From Sphingopyxis sp. (lineage in GTDB: Bacteria; Pseudomonadota; Alphaproteobacteria; Sphingomonadales; Sphingomonadaceae): a DNA stretch of 64,000 bases. The stretch is from positions 124,001-188,000 of the forward strand of contig NVXM01000026.1 of NCBI GenBank assembly GCA_002733865.1, read 5' to 3'. A program made the position numbers and the translations under genes. The number at the start of each line of letters is the position of its first letter. Position 1 is the stretch's first letter. The notes below the pieces were generated by a model. That model had not been told where the DNA came from. It was given only the letters and a program-made list of their open reading frames with translations, and did not search any database. Below, in pieces: positions 35,054 through 45,348 of this stretch.

Positions 35054-37804
35054 GTGAACGAACAAACCACCCCACCGTCGCCGTCCAATATCGAATCGAT
35101 CGACATCGTCGATGAGATGAAAACCAGCTACATGGACTATGCCATGTCGGTTATTGTCAGCCGGGCGCTACCCGATGTGCGCGACGGCCTGAAGCCGGTT
35201 CATCGCCGCATTTTGTTTGCCGCCCAGGAAGGCGGTATGGTCGCCGGACGCCCCTATCGCAAATGCGCGAAGATAGTCGGTGACGTGATGGGCAATTATC
35301 ACCCGCATGGCGACAGCGCGATCTACATGGCACTGGCTCGCATGACCCAGGACTGGTCGATGCGCGTGCCGCTGATCGATGGCCAGGGCAATTTTGGTTC
35401 GATGGATCCGGATATGCCCGCATCGATGCGTTACACCGAGGCCCGGCTCAACAAGGTCGCCAATTTCCTGCTCAACGATCTCGACAAGGATACCGTCGAT
35501 TTCATCCCCAATTATGATGGCAGCCGGCAGGAACCCAATGTCCTCCCTGCCCGCTTCCCGAACCTGCTGGTCAATGGCGCCGGCGGGATCGCGGTCGGCA
35601 TGGCCACAAATATCCCGCCGCACAATCTCGGCGAAGTTATCAATGCCAGCCTGGCCTATATCGACAATCCAGGCATCACCACCGATGAGCTGATCGAAAT
35701 CGTGCCCGGTCCCGATTTCCCGACGGCACCGCTGATCCTGGGACAATCCGGTGCCCGCGCAGCCTATAAGGATGGTCGCGGCTCGATCATCATGCGCGCA
35801 CGGCACGAGATCGAGGAAGGCCGCGGTGACAAGCGTTCGATCGTGCTGACCTCGATCCCGTTCCAGGTCGGCAAGTCCAGTCTGGTCGAAAAAATCGCGG
35901 AAGCGGCCAAGGACAAGCGGATCGAGGGTGTCTCCGACATTCGCGACGAATCCAGCCGCGCCGGTGTACGCGTTGTGATCGAACTGAAACGCGACGCAAC
36001 CGCCGAGGTCGTGCTCAACCAGATCTGGCGCTTCACCCCTGCCCAGGCCAGCTTCCCGGCCAATATGCTCGCCATTCGCGGCGGACGGCCGGAGGTGCTG
36101 ACGCTGCGCGACATCATCGAAGCCTTTATCAAGTTCCGCGAAGAGGTCATCACCCGTCGCACCAAATTTGAGCTGAACAAGGCACGCGAGCGGGCCCATA
36201 TCTTGCTGGGCCTGGTCGTCGCCGTCACCAATATGGACGAGGTTGTCCGCATCATCAGAGGATCGGCCACCCCGGTCGAGGCGCGCGAATCTCTGTTACG
36301 GCGCGAATGGCCCATTGCCGAGATCGCACCCTATATCAGGCTGGTCGAAGCGACCGAAACGGACATCGAAGGCGACACCTACAAGCTGTCTCAGGTGCAG
36401 GTCAAAGCGATCCTTGATCTGCGTCTGCAAAAACTGACAGCCCTCGGCCGCGAAGAAATCGGTGACGAGTTGAAGGAACTGGCCGCAGCAATCGAGGAAT
36501 ATCTCGCGATCCTGGCGGACCGCGCGAAGCTCTATGCAGTGATGCGCGAAGAGCTGGAACAGGTGCGCGATGAATTCGCCACCCCACGCATTTCGGAAAT
36601 CACCGCTGCCTGGGATGGGCTGGAAGACGAAGACCTGATGGAACGGTCCGAAATGGTCGTGACCGTGACCCATGGCGGCTATATCAAGCGCACCCCGCTC
36701 GACACGTTCCGCGCCCAGCGCCGTGGTGGTAAGGGCCGCGCGGGCATGGCGACCAAGGACGAGGATGCGATCACCGAACTGTTCGTCACCTCGACCCACA
36801 CGCCGGTTCTGTTTTTCTCGACCCACGGCAAGGTCTACCGGCTCAAGGTCTGGAAACTGCCGGAAGGCGGACCCCAGACCAAGGGCCGCCCGATGGTCAA
36901 CCTGCTGCCGCTGGCGGATGGCGAGACGATTTCCACCGTACTGCCACTGCCGGAAGACGAGCGCGAATGGGCCGATCTGCACGTCATGTTCGCCACCGCC
37001 AGAGGCGGCGTCCGGCGCAACAGCATGGACAGCTTCACCAATGTGCCTTCGAACGGCAAGTTTGCGATGAAATTTGACGAGGACAGCGACGACCGCCTGA
37101 TTGGCGTCGAACTGCTGACCGACAATGATGACGTTCTGCTCGCCACCAGAAACGGCAAGGCGATCCGCTTTGCCGGCGACGCCGTGCGCTCCTTCCAGAG
37201 CCGCACCTCCACCGGCGTCCGCGGTATCGCGCTGAAAGGCGATGACGAGGTCATTTCATTGTCCGTCCTGCGCGGATTTGAAGCGTCCACCGAGGAACGC
37301 GACCAGTATCTCAAGGCCGCGCCTTGGAAAGATAACGAGAACGAACCCGAATTGTCACCGGAACGCATGGCGGAATTCAGCGAAACCGAAGATTTCATCC
37401 TCACCGTCTGCGCCAACGGCTATGGCAAGCGCTCCAGCGCCTACGAATATCGCCAGTCGGGCCGCGGCGGTCAGGGCATTCTCAATATCGACAATATCAA
37501 GCGCAATGGAACGGTTGTCGCCAGCTTCCGCGCAAGCGATGACGAGCAGGTGATGCTGGTCACCGATCAGGCCAAGCTGATCCGCATGAAAGTCGCCGAT
37601 ATGCGGGTGATCGGACGCAACAGCTCGGGCGTCAAACTGTTCGATGTCGCCAAGGGCGAACATGTTGTCGGCGCGGCCAAGATCGACGAGGAAGAAGAAC
37701 CGGAAAACGAAGCCGAAGCGCTGATCGCCGAGGAATTGGCAGCCGAAGAGCCTTCTCGGGATCAGGCGACAGATGACGCACGGAGCGATGATTCGGAATC
37801 ATGA
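35054..37804 (+). CDS. gyrA: DNA gyrase subunit A
   Basis: A 916-residue type IIA topoisomerase subunit that breaks and rejoins DNA. The catalytic tyrosine is Y127 in [10 protein letters not shown]; the quinolone-determining region [15 protein letters not shown] has S88, but methionine M92 where E. coli has Asp87. The GyrA-box [10 protein letters not shown] that defines gyrase (not topo IV) is present at about 555-565, followed by the beta-pinwheel C-terminal domain and an acidic tail. Translation starts at a GTG at 35054. The stop overlaps the following GNAT gene by four bases. Confidence 0.97.
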   Translation: MNEQTTPPSPSNIESIDIVDEMKTSYMDYAMSVIVSRALPDVRDGLKPVHRRILFAAQEGGMVAGRPYRKCAKIVGDVMGNYHPHGDSAIYMALARMTQDWSMRVPLIDGQGNFGSMDPDMPASMRYTEARLNKVANFLLNDLDKDTVDFIPNYDGSRQEPNVLPARFPNLLVNGAGGIAVGMATNIPPHNLGEVINASLAYIDNPGITTDELIEIVPGPDFPTAPLILGQSGARAAYKDGRGSIIMRARHEIEEGRGDKRSIVLTSIPFQVGKSSLVEKIAEAAKDKRIEGVSDIRDESSRAGVRVVIELKRDATAEVVLNQIWRFTPAQASFPANMLAIRGGRPEVLTLRDIIEAFIKFREEVITRRTKFELNKARERAHILLGLVVAVTNMDEVVRIIRGSATPVEARESLLRREWPIAEIAPYIRLVEATETDIEGDTYKLSQVQVKAILDLRLQKLTALGREEIGDELKELAAAIEEYLAILADRAKLYAVMREELEQVRDEFATPRISEITAAWDGLEDEDLMERSEMVVTVTHGGYIKRTPLDTFRAQRRGGKGRAGMATKDEDAITELFVTSTHTPVLFFSTHGKVYRLKVWKLPEGGPQTKGRPMVNLLPLADGETISTVLPLPEDEREWADLHVMFATARGGVRRNSMDSFTNVPSNGKFAMKFDEDSDDRLIGVELLTDNDDVLLATRNGKAIRFAGDAVRSFQSRTSTGVRGIALKGDDEVISLSVLRGFEASTEERDQYLKAAPWKDNENEPELSPERMAEFSETEDFILTVCANGYGKRSSAYEYRQSGRGGQGILNIDNIKRNGTVVASFRASDDEQVMLVTDQAKLIRMKVADMRVIGRNSSGVKLFDVAKGEHVVGAAKIDEEEEPENEAEALIAEELAAEEPSRDQATDDARSDDSES

Positions 37805-38337
37805 CGAGCAGCGCGCCCCTCTTCCTGGTGAAAGACGGCGCGCAGAGCTGGCCTGAAATAGCTCCCATGCGGGCGCGGATCTATCCGCCGGAAAAGCTCG
37901 TCCATACGCCCATGCACGGGATCGAGTGGTCGGCTGCCCAGCGCCGGGTCTTGCTTTATGTTGATGACAAGGTCGTCGCCGTAGCCGGCATTCACGAACG
38001 CAAAATATCGTGCGACGGAGCAATATTGCGCGTCGCCGGCATTGGCGGGGTGATGACCGATCCCGATCATCAGGGACAGGGATATGGCAAACAGGTGATG
38101 TTGCATGTGATGCAATTGCTGCGGACCGAGGCCAAGTGCGCTTTCGCTCTGCTGTTCTGTGAAGATCATAATGTCGGCTTCTACAGCAAATTGGGCTGGT
38201 CGCTGTTCGAGGGCGATATGGTGGTGGAGCAGCATGGCAAAACCGGGCCGTTTGTGTTTCGCAACGTGATGGTCTTGCCGCTGGCAGAACAGGCGACACG
38301 AACTGCCGATATAGACCTCTGCGGACTGCCCTGGTGA
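37801..38337 (+). CDS. GNAT-family N-acetyltransferase
   Basis: A 178-residue acetyltransferase. The acetyl-CoA-binding segment is GGVMTDPDHQGQGYGKQVML (about 79-98), with LLFCEDHNVGFYSKLGW later. Substrate not predictable. It is translationally coupled to gyrA through an ATGA overlap, which suggests co-expression but says little about function. Confidence 0.88.
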   Translation: MTSSAPLFLVKDGAQSWPEIAPMRARIYPPEKLVHTPMHGIEWSAAQRRVLLYVDDKVVAVAGIHERKISCDGAILRVAGIGGVMTDPDHQGQGYGKQVMLHVMQLLRTEAKCAFALLFCEDHNVGFYSKLGWSLFEGDMVVEQHGKTGPFVFRNVMVLPLAEQATRTADIDLCGLPW

Positions 38338-38374
38338 AATGTCCCTGCGCACCTGAATTCGGAAGGAACGTTCG

Positions 38375-39217
38375 ATGACGATCCATATTACCCCATCTGG
38401 TCAAGCCTGCGGCGCGATTGTGACGGGAGTGGATCTCACCAAACCACTGCCCGATGAAACCGTCGATGCCATCCGGACCGCATGGCTGGACCATCATGTC
38501 CTGTCCTTCCCGGATCAGGCCATGACAGACGATGATCTGGAGCGCTTCACCCGATATTTTGGCGACTTCGGCCATGATCCTTTTTTCGATCCGATAGAAG
38601 GCCGCCAGCATATCGCGGCCATCCGCCGCGATGCCGATGAGAAAAGCCCGCTATTTGCCGAAAACTGGCACAGCGACTGGAGCTTTCAGGCGCATCCGCC
38701 AGCCGGCACATGCTTGCTCGGGATTACCATCCCGCCAGTGGGCGGCGACACTTTGTTTGCCGATCAGCACAAGGCGCTCGACGCGATGCCGCCCGACATG
38801 CGCAAACAATATGAAGGCCTCACCGCGATCCACAGCGCGCAAATGGCTTATGCACCGGATGGCGCTTATGGCGACAAGGACGAGGGCCGCAGCATGGCCA
38901 TCCGCCCCGACGAATCGGCGCGCGAAACGCAGACCCATCCCCTGATCCGCGAGCATCCCGAAACCGGACGCCTCGGCCTGTTCAGCTGCATGGGCTATAT
39001 TATCGGCTTTGAGGGGATGCCGCAGGACGAAGCCCTGCCCTTGCTGCAGCAGCTATACGCCTGGCAAAGCCGCGATGAATTTGTCTATCGCCACCAGTGG
39101 CAGCCCGATATGCTGGTCATGTGGGACAATCGCTCGGTTCTGCACCGGGCGACCGGCGGCTATGACGGTCATGACCGCTTGCTCCACCGAACAACAATCG
39201 CCGCCTATCAGCCCTGA
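38375..39217 (+). CDS. TauD/TfdA-family 2-oxoglutarate dioxygenase
   Basis: A 280-residue non-haem iron dioxygenase. The facial triad is H99-x-D101 (ENWHSDWSF) plus H257 (RSVLHRATGGY); R272 in LLHRTTI should hold 2-oxoglutarate. Such enzymes hydroxylate taurine, alkyl sulfates, chlorophenoxy acids or related compounds; no sulfonate-uptake genes are near, so the substrate is open. Its 3' end overlaps that of the lysoplasmalogenase gene on the other strand by 10 bp. Confidence 0.9.
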   Translation: MTIHITPSGQACGAIVTGVDLTKPLPDETVDAIRTAWLDHHVLSFPDQAMTDDDLERFTRYFGDFGHDPFFDPIEGRQHIAAIRRDADEKSPLFAENWHSDWSFQAHPPAGTCLLGITIPPVGGDTLFADQHKALDAMPPDMRKQYEGLTAIHSAQMAYAPDGAYGDKDEGRSMAIRPDESARETQTHPLIREHPETGRLGLFSCMGYIIGFEGMPQDEALPLLQQLYAWQSRDEFVYRHQWQPDMLVMWDNRSVLHRATGGYDGHDRLLHRTTIAAYQP

Positions 39218-39888
39218 ACCGGATCGGCGCTGTCCGCCGCCATCTCATGACGAAGCGTTCGCACGATCCCCGTGGCAATCATGAACTGGCCGAAATAATA
39301 AAGCGGCCAGATCAGCATATCCGGAATAGTACTCGCCGACAAAGGCCCCATCCGGGCAAAGATCAGCAGGTCGGAAATCAGAAACATCATCGCGCCGGCG
39401 CCGACCTGATAGCGGGAAAAGCGGCTGGTCCAGGCCATTGCCGCCATCGCCGCAACCGAAAGACAATAAATGCCAACGCCGACCGCTTCCGACCGGTCAG
39501 AGGGCAGTGTCCAGGCGATGAAGACAGACAAAGGCACAATGACAATCGCCAACATCTTCTGACTGAAGCCCAACCTGTGCCGACGATAGCGGGAATAGAA
39601 CAGGATCGCCACCAGATGCCCGATCATGAAAGCGCCAGCACCCAGCACCAGATCAAACTCCAGTGCCATATCGCCGATCGCACCCAGAGCCATGATCGCA
39701 CCGACAATCTTGCCGTCAAGCCGATGCAGCCGGGTCAGAGCATAGACAGCTAGCCAGGCAACACCGGCTCCCTTCCAGGCAATCAGAAAGACGCCGGGAA
39801 TATTGCTGTCCATGACGAAAAAATAGCTGATCCCGAACAACAGGCTCAGCATCAGAAACGGCCGGGATTCGGCAAATGCATTTTTCAT
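39208..39888 (-). CDS. Lysoplasmalogenase-like membrane protein (YhhN/TMEM86 family)
   Basis: A 226-residue integral membrane protein with about eight helices. The YhhN-family hallmark [31 protein letters not shown] is present, including acidic residues in the second and third motifs, together with [12 protein letters not shown] near the C-terminus. Members hydrolyse the vinyl-ether of lysoplasmalogens in animals and some bacteria; the bacterial substrate is unclear. The ATG at 39888 is chosen; an upstream ATG at 39927 (MIGAKQKRG) has no better ribosome site. Divergent from trmFO. Confidence 0.85.
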   Translation of the reverse strand: MKNAFAESRPFLMLSLLFGISYFFVMDSNIPGVFLIAWKGAGVAWLAVYALTRLHRLDGKIVGAIMALGAIGDMALEFDLVLGAGAFMIGHLVAILFYSRYRRHRLGFSQKMLAIVIVPLSVFIAWTLPSDRSEAVGVGIYCLSVAAMAAMAWTSRFSRYQVGAGAMMFLISDLLIFARMGPLSASTIPDMLIWPLYYFGQFMIATGIVRTLRHEMAADSADPVQG

Positions 39889-39984
39889 CGGATTATTATC
39901 GCCCCTCTTCTGCTTGGCCCCTATCATGCAACAAGTGCGACTGCCAGATTGACATTGAGGTCTTACCACAACACTAAGGCGCGC

Positions 39985-41337
39985 ATGACAGATGTACATA
40001 TCATTGGCGGCGGCCTCGCCGGATCGGAAGCAGCCTGGCAACTTGCGGAACAGGGCGTAAAAGTACGCCTGTCCGAGATGCGCGGCAGCGGCGAAATGAC
40101 TCCTGCGCACCAGACCGAGGGTCTGGCGGAACTGGTGTGCTCGAACAGTTTCCGTTCAGACGATGCCGAGAAAAATGCGGTCGGTCTTCTGCACCAGGAA
40201 ATGCGCGACCTGAATTCGATCATCATCGGCGAAAGCGACCAGCATCGTCTACCCGCTGGCTCAGCGCTAGCGGTCGACCGGGACCACTTCTCCGACGGCG
40301 TGACCAAACGCCTGACCGAACATCCCAATATTGAAATTATACGCGAGCGGGTCGATCAGTTACCCGAGAGCGGATTGACCATCGTTGCAACGGGTCCACT
40401 AACGGCAATGACGCTCGCCGAGAGCATCGGCGCGGCGACGGGCGAAGATTCCCTCGCCTTTTTCGATGCCATCGCGCCGATTGTCTACAAGGACAGCATC
40501 AACATGGATATCGCCTGGATGCAGTCGCGCTGGGACAAGGTCGGGCCGGAAGGTGACGGCAAGGACTATATCAACTGCCCGATGACCCGCGAGCAATATG
40601 AAGCCTTCATTCAGGGATTGCTCGACGGCGAAAAGACCGACTTCAAGCAATGGGAAAAGGACACCCCCTATTTCGAAGGCTGCATGCCGATCGAGGTCAT
40701 GGCCTCACGCGGCCCGGAAACATTGCGCTTTGGACCAATGAAACCAGTCGGACTGACCAACGCGCATACTGGCGAAAGCGCCTATGCCGTGGTTCAGCTG
40801 CGTCAGGACAATGCACTCGGAACCCTTTGGAACATGGTCGGCTTCCAGACCAAGCTGAAATATGGCGCGCAGGCCGAATTGCTGCGCACTATACCGGGTC
40901 TGGAAAAGGCGGAGTTCGCGCGCATGGGCGGTCTGCATCGAAACACGTTCATCAACGCGCCGAAATTGCTCGACCAGCAGCTGCGCCTGAAAAAGGCACC
41001 GCACATTCGCTTCGCTGGCCAGATCACCGGTTGCGAAGGCTATGTCGAAAGTGCAGCGGTCGGCCTGATGGTTGGCCGCATGGTCGCTGCAGAGGTCCGC
41101 GGTGAACCCTTCACCCTGCCCCCGCAGACAACCGCGTTCGGCGCGCTGCTCTCCCATATCACCGGCGGTGCCGATGCCCGCGATTATCAGCCGATGAACG
41201 TCAACTTCGGTCTCTTTCCGCCGTTCGAACAGCGCGTGAAAAAGAAAGAGCGCAAGGAAGCCTATACCGCCCGAGCACGCACGGATTTCGCGCAGTGGTT
41301 GCAACCGCTGTCGACCAAGGGACTGCAACTCGCCTGA
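39985..41337 (+). CDS. trmFO: Folate/FAD-dependent tRNA m5U54 methyltransferase
   Basis: A 450-residue GidA-related flavoprotein that methylates U54 in the T-loop using methylenetetrahydrofolate. FAD motif [17 protein letters not shown] (4-20), the family stretch [21 protein letters not shown]-like region at 63-85, [13 protein letters not shown] with a conserved cysteine, and [16 protein letters not shown]. Start at 39985 has AAGG six bases upstream; an in-frame TTG at 39949 is rejected. Confidence 0.96.
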   Translation: MTDVHIIGGGLAGSEAAWQLAEQGVKVRLSEMRGSGEMTPAHQTEGLAELVCSNSFRSDDAEKNAVGLLHQEMRDLNSIIIGESDQHRLPAGSALAVDRDHFSDGVTKRLTEHPNIEIIRERVDQLPESGLTIVATGPLTAMTLAESIGAATGEDSLAFFDAIAPIVYKDSINMDIAWMQSRWDKVGPEGDGKDYINCPMTREQYEAFIQGLLDGEKTDFKQWEKDTPYFEGCMPIEVMASRGPETLRFGPMKPVGLTNAHTGESAYAVVQLRQDNALGTLWNMVGFQTKLKYGAQAELLRTIPGLEKAEFARMGGLHRNTFINAPKLLDQQLRLKKAPHIRFAGQITGCEGYVESAAVGLMVGRMVAAEVRGEPFTLPPQTTAFGALLSHITGGADARDYQPMNVNFGLFPPFEQRVKKKERKEAYTARARTDFAQWLQPLSTKGLQLA

Positions 41338-41346
41338 GGCAAACCG

Positions 41347-41820
41347 CTAGCATTTGCAGCGCGGTTTGGAGGGTTTGCGTTTGGGTCGCGTGGTACGGAA
41401 CTCGGTACGGGTCAGTTGACCGTTGTTGTCGCCGTCGGCGCCCGCAAATTTGTCACTGGTCGCAACCGCCCATTCCTCGAACGTCAGCAGATTATTCCCG
41501 TCCTTGTCGAGCTTGCGGAAGGCATCGGTGCGGCTGCTCATCATCTCCAGCCGAGTGATAATTTCGTCGCGATTGCGGTCATAGCGGTTGAACCGCAATT
41601 CTTCCCGGGATGCCTTATAGGCCTCGGGCGGCGTCGGTGGCGGTGGCCCGACCGTCTGCGCATCAATATCCGCTTCGGGCAGGCTGTCGGGTTCCGCCGA
41701 TTGGGGTGGCGGCGGCGCTTCTGGGATCGGAACGTCCTGCCCCTGAGCGCCAATCCACAGAAAAAGGCCCGCAGTCATCAACAGCAATATGCCGGCAGCA
41801 CCGGCGGCAAATCTCTTCAT
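41347..41820 (-). CDS. Membrane-anchored or secreted EF-hand protein
   Basis: A 157-residue protein with an N-terminal hydrophobic segment (AAGAAGILLLMTAGLFLWIGA), a proline-rich linker (VPIPEAPPPPQ, VGPPPPTPPEA) and three EF-hand-like loops: DRNRDEIITRLE, DKDGNNLLTFEE and DGDNNGQLTRTE. The last two fit the calcium-loop consensus well. The C-terminus is Lys/Arg-rich and ends in CKC. Probably binds calcium in the periplasm; role unknown. Confidence 0.82.
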   Translation of the reverse strand: MKRFAAGAAGILLLMTAGLFLWIGAQGQDVPIPEAPPPPQSAEPDSLPEADIDAQTVGPPPPTPPEAYKASREELRFNRYDRNRDEIITRLEMMSSRTDAFRKLDKDGNNLLTFEEWAVATSDKFAGADGDNNGQLTRTEFRTTRPKRKPSKPRCKC

Positions 41821-41851
41821 TGGCGAAATCCGCAACCAAGCGACCGTCGAT

Positions 41852-42523
41852 CTAGCGACCGGTTATCCCGTGCCAGATGATGCTCCCAGCGCTGGCCGGA
41901 TTGTAAAGATCGGCAGTCAGTTGGCCTTTGCTAACATCCCGGACCATCAGTTTGCAGAGGATTGAGAGCGGTCGTCCGCTTCTGTCAAAATCGGGAGATG
42001 GCAGACGATTGACCAGCTCCGAGCAGCGGCCAAAGGCCGACTGGCGCATCTCGGCGTCGGAACAGTGGCGCGCGAAATCCCACAGCGCCCAGGCGCGGCC
42101 ATAGTCAAAGGACGTCCCCGCCGGCAGTTCGTCCTCGCCCAAAGCCATGGCAAAAAATCCGCCGCCCCGCGCGTCCGCATAATTATCAAATTGCCGATCA
42201 TCCCACGGAAAATCGTCAAGCATCACTTCCCAGCCGTCGCGCAATGTCAACAGGGGCGCCAGACTCTCGCCCTGCCCTTCCAGGGCATTGATCCGCTCCA
42301 CCAGTGGTTCCCCCGCCGGTCTCTCTGCCGCCGGCTTGGTTAAAATGTCCCGCCACCATGTTAACCGCATCTGTCCAATCAATATTTCATTTGTTGAGCG
42401 GATAACGTCAGCAAATCTGGAATCGAGCGCGAACAACAGTGCATATCGAGACCGATCAGGCGCTTTTGCATAAGCAAGAACCAGCCTGTGAAACGGATCG
42501 AGTTGTAAAACTGTGTCTCGCAT
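41852..42523 (-). CDS. Squalene/phytoene-synthase-like protein without the Asp-rich motifs
   Basis: A 223-residue protein with the fold signature of the trans-isoprenyl head-to-head synthase family: YAKAPDRSRYALLFALDSRFADVIRSTNE, then QMRLTWWRD, and YGRAWALWDFARHCSD. The two DxxxD/DDVED-type aspartate motifs needed for catalysis are not visible, and the length is short of the usual 280-350. This resembles the NDUFAF6-like branch, whose members act as complex I assembly factors. Enzymatic isoprenoid synthesis is therefore doubtful. Confidence 0.72.
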   Translation of the reverse strand: MRDTVLQLDPFHRLVLAYAKAPDRSRYALLFALDSRFADVIRSTNEILIGQMRLTWWRDILTKPAAERPAGEPLVERINALEGQGESLAPLLTLRDGWEVMLDDFPWDDRQFDNYADARGGGFFAMALGEDELPAGTSFDYGRAWALWDFARHCSDAEMRQSAFGRCSELVNRLPSPDFDRSGRPLSILCKLMVRDVSKGQLTADLYNPASAGSIIWHGITGR

Positions 42524-42676
42524 CAGGCGCTCGTCGATGCTTTTCCGCGCGAAATCAAGGTAAAGATCTTTTTAACCATGGCCATTGGTCTGGCGCTAAC
42601 CCTTTTCTGGCTATCAGGCACGCTAAATTCAGATTGAACAGTGCCGCCCAGCGCGCACGGATCAAGGGCCAGAAGC

Positions 42677-44740
42677 ATGTTTGACAGGACCAGAACCAAA
42701 TCCGCAAGATCATTCTTACAGGAACTGCGTTCGAATACAGCGGGCAACACCCTTGCCATGGCGGCGATGGCGCTTTTCCCTCTGGCCGCAATGATCGGTG
42801 GCGGCGTCGATGTCAGCCGTATTTATCTGGTACAGACACGCTTGCAGCAAGCCTGCGATGCCGGCGCGCTCGCTGGCAGGCGCCAGATGGCCGGCGGCTA
42901 TTGGGCGGCAAACAACAACGCCGCCAACACCGCCGCCCTGAACATGTTCAGGGCCAATTTTGATACCAACGCCTATAGCTCCTATGACAATACGGTCGCT
43001 TTTTCGGAGAATGCCGGCACGGTAACTGGCACTGCGACGGTCAAACTTGACATGGCCGTGATGCAGATGTTCGGCTATGGAACAAAGGATGTCACGGTTG
43101 TTTGCGATGCCTCCATGGCGATCCCCAACACCGACGTGATGTTCGTCCTCGACACCACCGGTTCCATGAATTGCCCCGATACCGGCACAAGCTATTGCAG
43201 CAACAACGGCAATAACGAGGCATCGAACGCCCGCATTCGCGGACTGCGCTCTGCGGTCAAATGTTTTTATGAAACATTGGCAAAACGGGACAGCGATGAA
43301 GATTGCGGCTCCACCCCTTCGTCAGGCAGTGAAAACACTGCGCATCTTCGCTTTGGCTTTGTCCCCTACAGCACCAACGTGAACGTCGGAAAACTTCTGC
43401 CCAACGATTTTCTGGCCGACAATTGGACCTACCAGTCACGCGAGGCCATGACGAGACTGGAAAATGTCCTCGTCGACTATCAAGCCGGTACGCCCTACGT
43501 CTATGACAGCACCTTTTACTATGACGGCGGCTGGAGCGGCAGGAGCACAGTAGAAACGCATTACAACGTCAGGAACTCAAATGAGTGTAACTCGCTTCAG
43601 CCGGACGATTATGATGAAATGTCGGGCAATGAAAGCGGACGATTCTGGGAAGATTCATGGATGTCTGGCGGCGAACAAATATCGCGCTGGTACACGGATG
43701 AAACGGGCACCCGCTATGACTACAGCACCCAATATAGCAGCCGTCAGGACCGGTGCCGCATAAGGTTGAGAACGCGTTCGCTTCTTCAAAGGCGGGAATA
43801 TCGGCAGGTCAATACGCCGGTCTATGAACAGCAACAGGTGTTTTCCCATTACGATTACAAGCCTGTGACATTCGATATCAGCGGCCTGAAGGCCGGCGGA
43901 TCCACCTGGAACGATTCGGTAGACCTTCCGGTCGGCGATCAGGGACTGGATACGGGTGTATCGTGGGATGGCTGTATCGAAGAACGGAAAACCGTCAGAA
44001 CCAATAATTTCGACCCCATACCCACCAATGCGTATGACCTGGATATCGACCGGATGCCAACCCCCGGCAATCCGGACACGCAATGGGGACCCGTCCTGGA
44101 AGATGCGGTCTGGGGCCGATATGACGGTTACTACAATAGCCGGACAACGAGCACCGTTTCCTCCTCCTATAATTTGAGCAGAAATTTCAATTATTTCTGC
44201 GCCAACGAAGCCCGCAAGTTGCAGCGATGGGATACGCCTGCCGATTTCGACAGCTATCTCGACAGCCTCGATGCCATCGGCAGCACCTATCACGATATCG
44301 GCTTGATCTGGGGGGCACGCCTTCTTTCGCCCACGGGCATCTTCGCGTCCGAAAATGCGACCACCGCTAACGGCGGTGCGATCGATCGCCATCTGATCTT
44401 CATGACCGATGGCGATACCGTGACGAGCAACGATATATATTCCGCCTATGGGGTTGAGTGGTATGATCGCCGCCGGACCTCCACCAGCAGCGCACCATCA
44501 AACAACGATCTCACGACGCAGGTAAACAAGCGTTTTCTGGCGATGTGCAAAGCCATCAAGAACAAGAACATCACATTGTGGGTCGTTTCCTTCGGCAACG
44601 GCGTCAGTTCCAGCTCGATTACCAACCTGCAGAATTGCGCCACTCCAGGAAAATTCTACAACGCGGCGAACAGCGCCCAATTGTTAGATAATTTCCGCAC
44701 GATCGCCAATGATATTTCACAATTGCGACTGACCGACTGA
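42677..44740 (+). CDS. TadG-like pilus assembly protein with von Willebrand A domain
   Basis: A 687-residue protein. The N-terminal TadE/TadG-type segment has a membrane helix (NTLAMAAMALFPLAAMIGGGVDVSRIYLVQ, about 24-53). A vWA domain starts at about 153 with the metal site DTTGSM (159-164) and continues to HLIFMTDGDT near 575. A long Tyr/Gly/Asn-rich insert (about 265-420) with several cysteines splits it. The C-terminus is FRTIANDISQLRLTD, typical of the family. Probably a surface or periplasmic component of a Flp/Tad pilus; no tadA-C genes are in the window. Start at 42677 is preferred over a GTG at 42641. Confidence 0.85.
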   Translation: MFDRTRTKSARSFLQELRSNTAGNTLAMAAMALFPLAAMIGGGVDVSRIYLVQTRLQQACDAGALAGRRQMAGGYWAANNNAANTAALNMFRANFDTNAYSSYDNTVAFSENAGTVTGTATVKLDMAVMQMFGYGTKDVTVVCDASMAIPNTDVMFVLDTTGSMNCPDTGTSYCSNNGNNEASNARIRGLRSAVKCFYETLAKRDSDEDCGSTPSSGSENTAHLRFGFVPYSTNVNVGKLLPNDFLADNWTYQSREAMTRLENVLVDYQAGTPYVYDSTFYYDGGWSGRSTVETHYNVRNSNECNSLQPDDYDEMSGNESGRFWEDSWMSGGEQISRWYTDETGTRYDYSTQYSSRQDRCRIRLRTRSLLQRREYRQVNTPVYEQQQVFSHYDYKPVTFDISGLKAGGSTWNDSVDLPVGDQGLDTGVSWDGCIEERKTVRTNNFDPIPTNAYDLDIDRMPTPGNPDTQWGPVLEDAVWGRYDGYYNSRTTSTVSSSYNLSRNFNYFCANEARKLQRWDTPADFDSYLDSLDAIGSTYHDIGLIWGARLLSPTGIFASENATTANGGAIDRHLIFMTDGDTVTSNDIYSAYGVEWYDRRRTSTSSAPSNNDLTTQVNKRFLAMCKAIKNKNITLWVVSFGNGVSSSSITNLQNCATPGKFYNAANSAQLLDNFRTIANDISQLRLTD

Positions 44741-45348
44741 TGCCAAAGCTGATGCAAAAATTGCGCGGTCTTCAGAAGAATGAGCTGGGCGCGGCGCTGG
44801 TGGAATTTGCACTCGTATCGCCCGTTCTGCTGCTGTTGATCATGGGCATGATGGATGTCGGCCACCGTATTTACGCGACCGCTATTTTGCAGGGCTCGGT
44901 TCAGAAGGCCGCGCGCGACGCCAGCCTTGATGACGGCGCTGCCAATGCCAGTGCAATCGACGATCACGTGAAAGAACTCATGCTCCCCGTCCTGCAGGAC
45001 GAACCGATTTCGAGTTTCGACTTTGATCGCCGGAATTACAGCAGTTTCTCGGAGGTCGAACAGCCGGAAGACTTTATCGACAGTAATAATGACGGTGTCT
45101 GCAACAATGGCGAACCCTATGACGACTCCAACGGCAATGACAGCTGGGATGAGGATCGAGGCATCACGGGCCAGGGTGAAGCCAAGGACGCCGTCCTGTA
45201 CACCGTCAGGGTGACCTATCCGCGGCTGTTCCCGATGGCCAGTATGATCGGACTGCCGGAAGACGAAGTCATCGAAGCCAGCACAGTGCTCCGTAACCAG
45301 CCATTTGGTGCGCAATCGGAACGCGGAGAGGCGAAGACTTGTACATGA
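44740..45348 (+). CDS. TadE-like pseudopilin
   Basis: A 202-residue protein with the TadE motif NELGAALVEFALVSPVLLLLIMGMMDVGHRIY (about 11-42), the site of prepilin-like processing and the membrane helix. The remainder is periplasmic and acidic, with a calcium-like stretch DSNNDGVCNNGEPYDDSNGND. It starts one base into the stop of the vWA gene (TGATG) and overlaps the next gene by four bases, forming a tight three-gene operon. Confidence 0.88.
   Translation: MPKLMQKLRGLQKNELGAALVEFALVSPVLLLLIMGMMDVGHRIYATAILQGSVQKAARDASLDDGAANASAIDDHVKELMLPVLQDEPISSFDFDRRNYSSFSEVEQPEDFIDSNNDGVCNNGEPYDDSNGNDSWDEDRGITGQGEAKDAVLYTVRVTYPRLFPMASMIGLPEDEVIEASTVLRNQPFGAQSERGEAKTCT

Noticed and set aside
35168-36199. 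343-codon minus-strand frame opposite gyrA
   Set aside because: Shadow of gyrA catalytic region.
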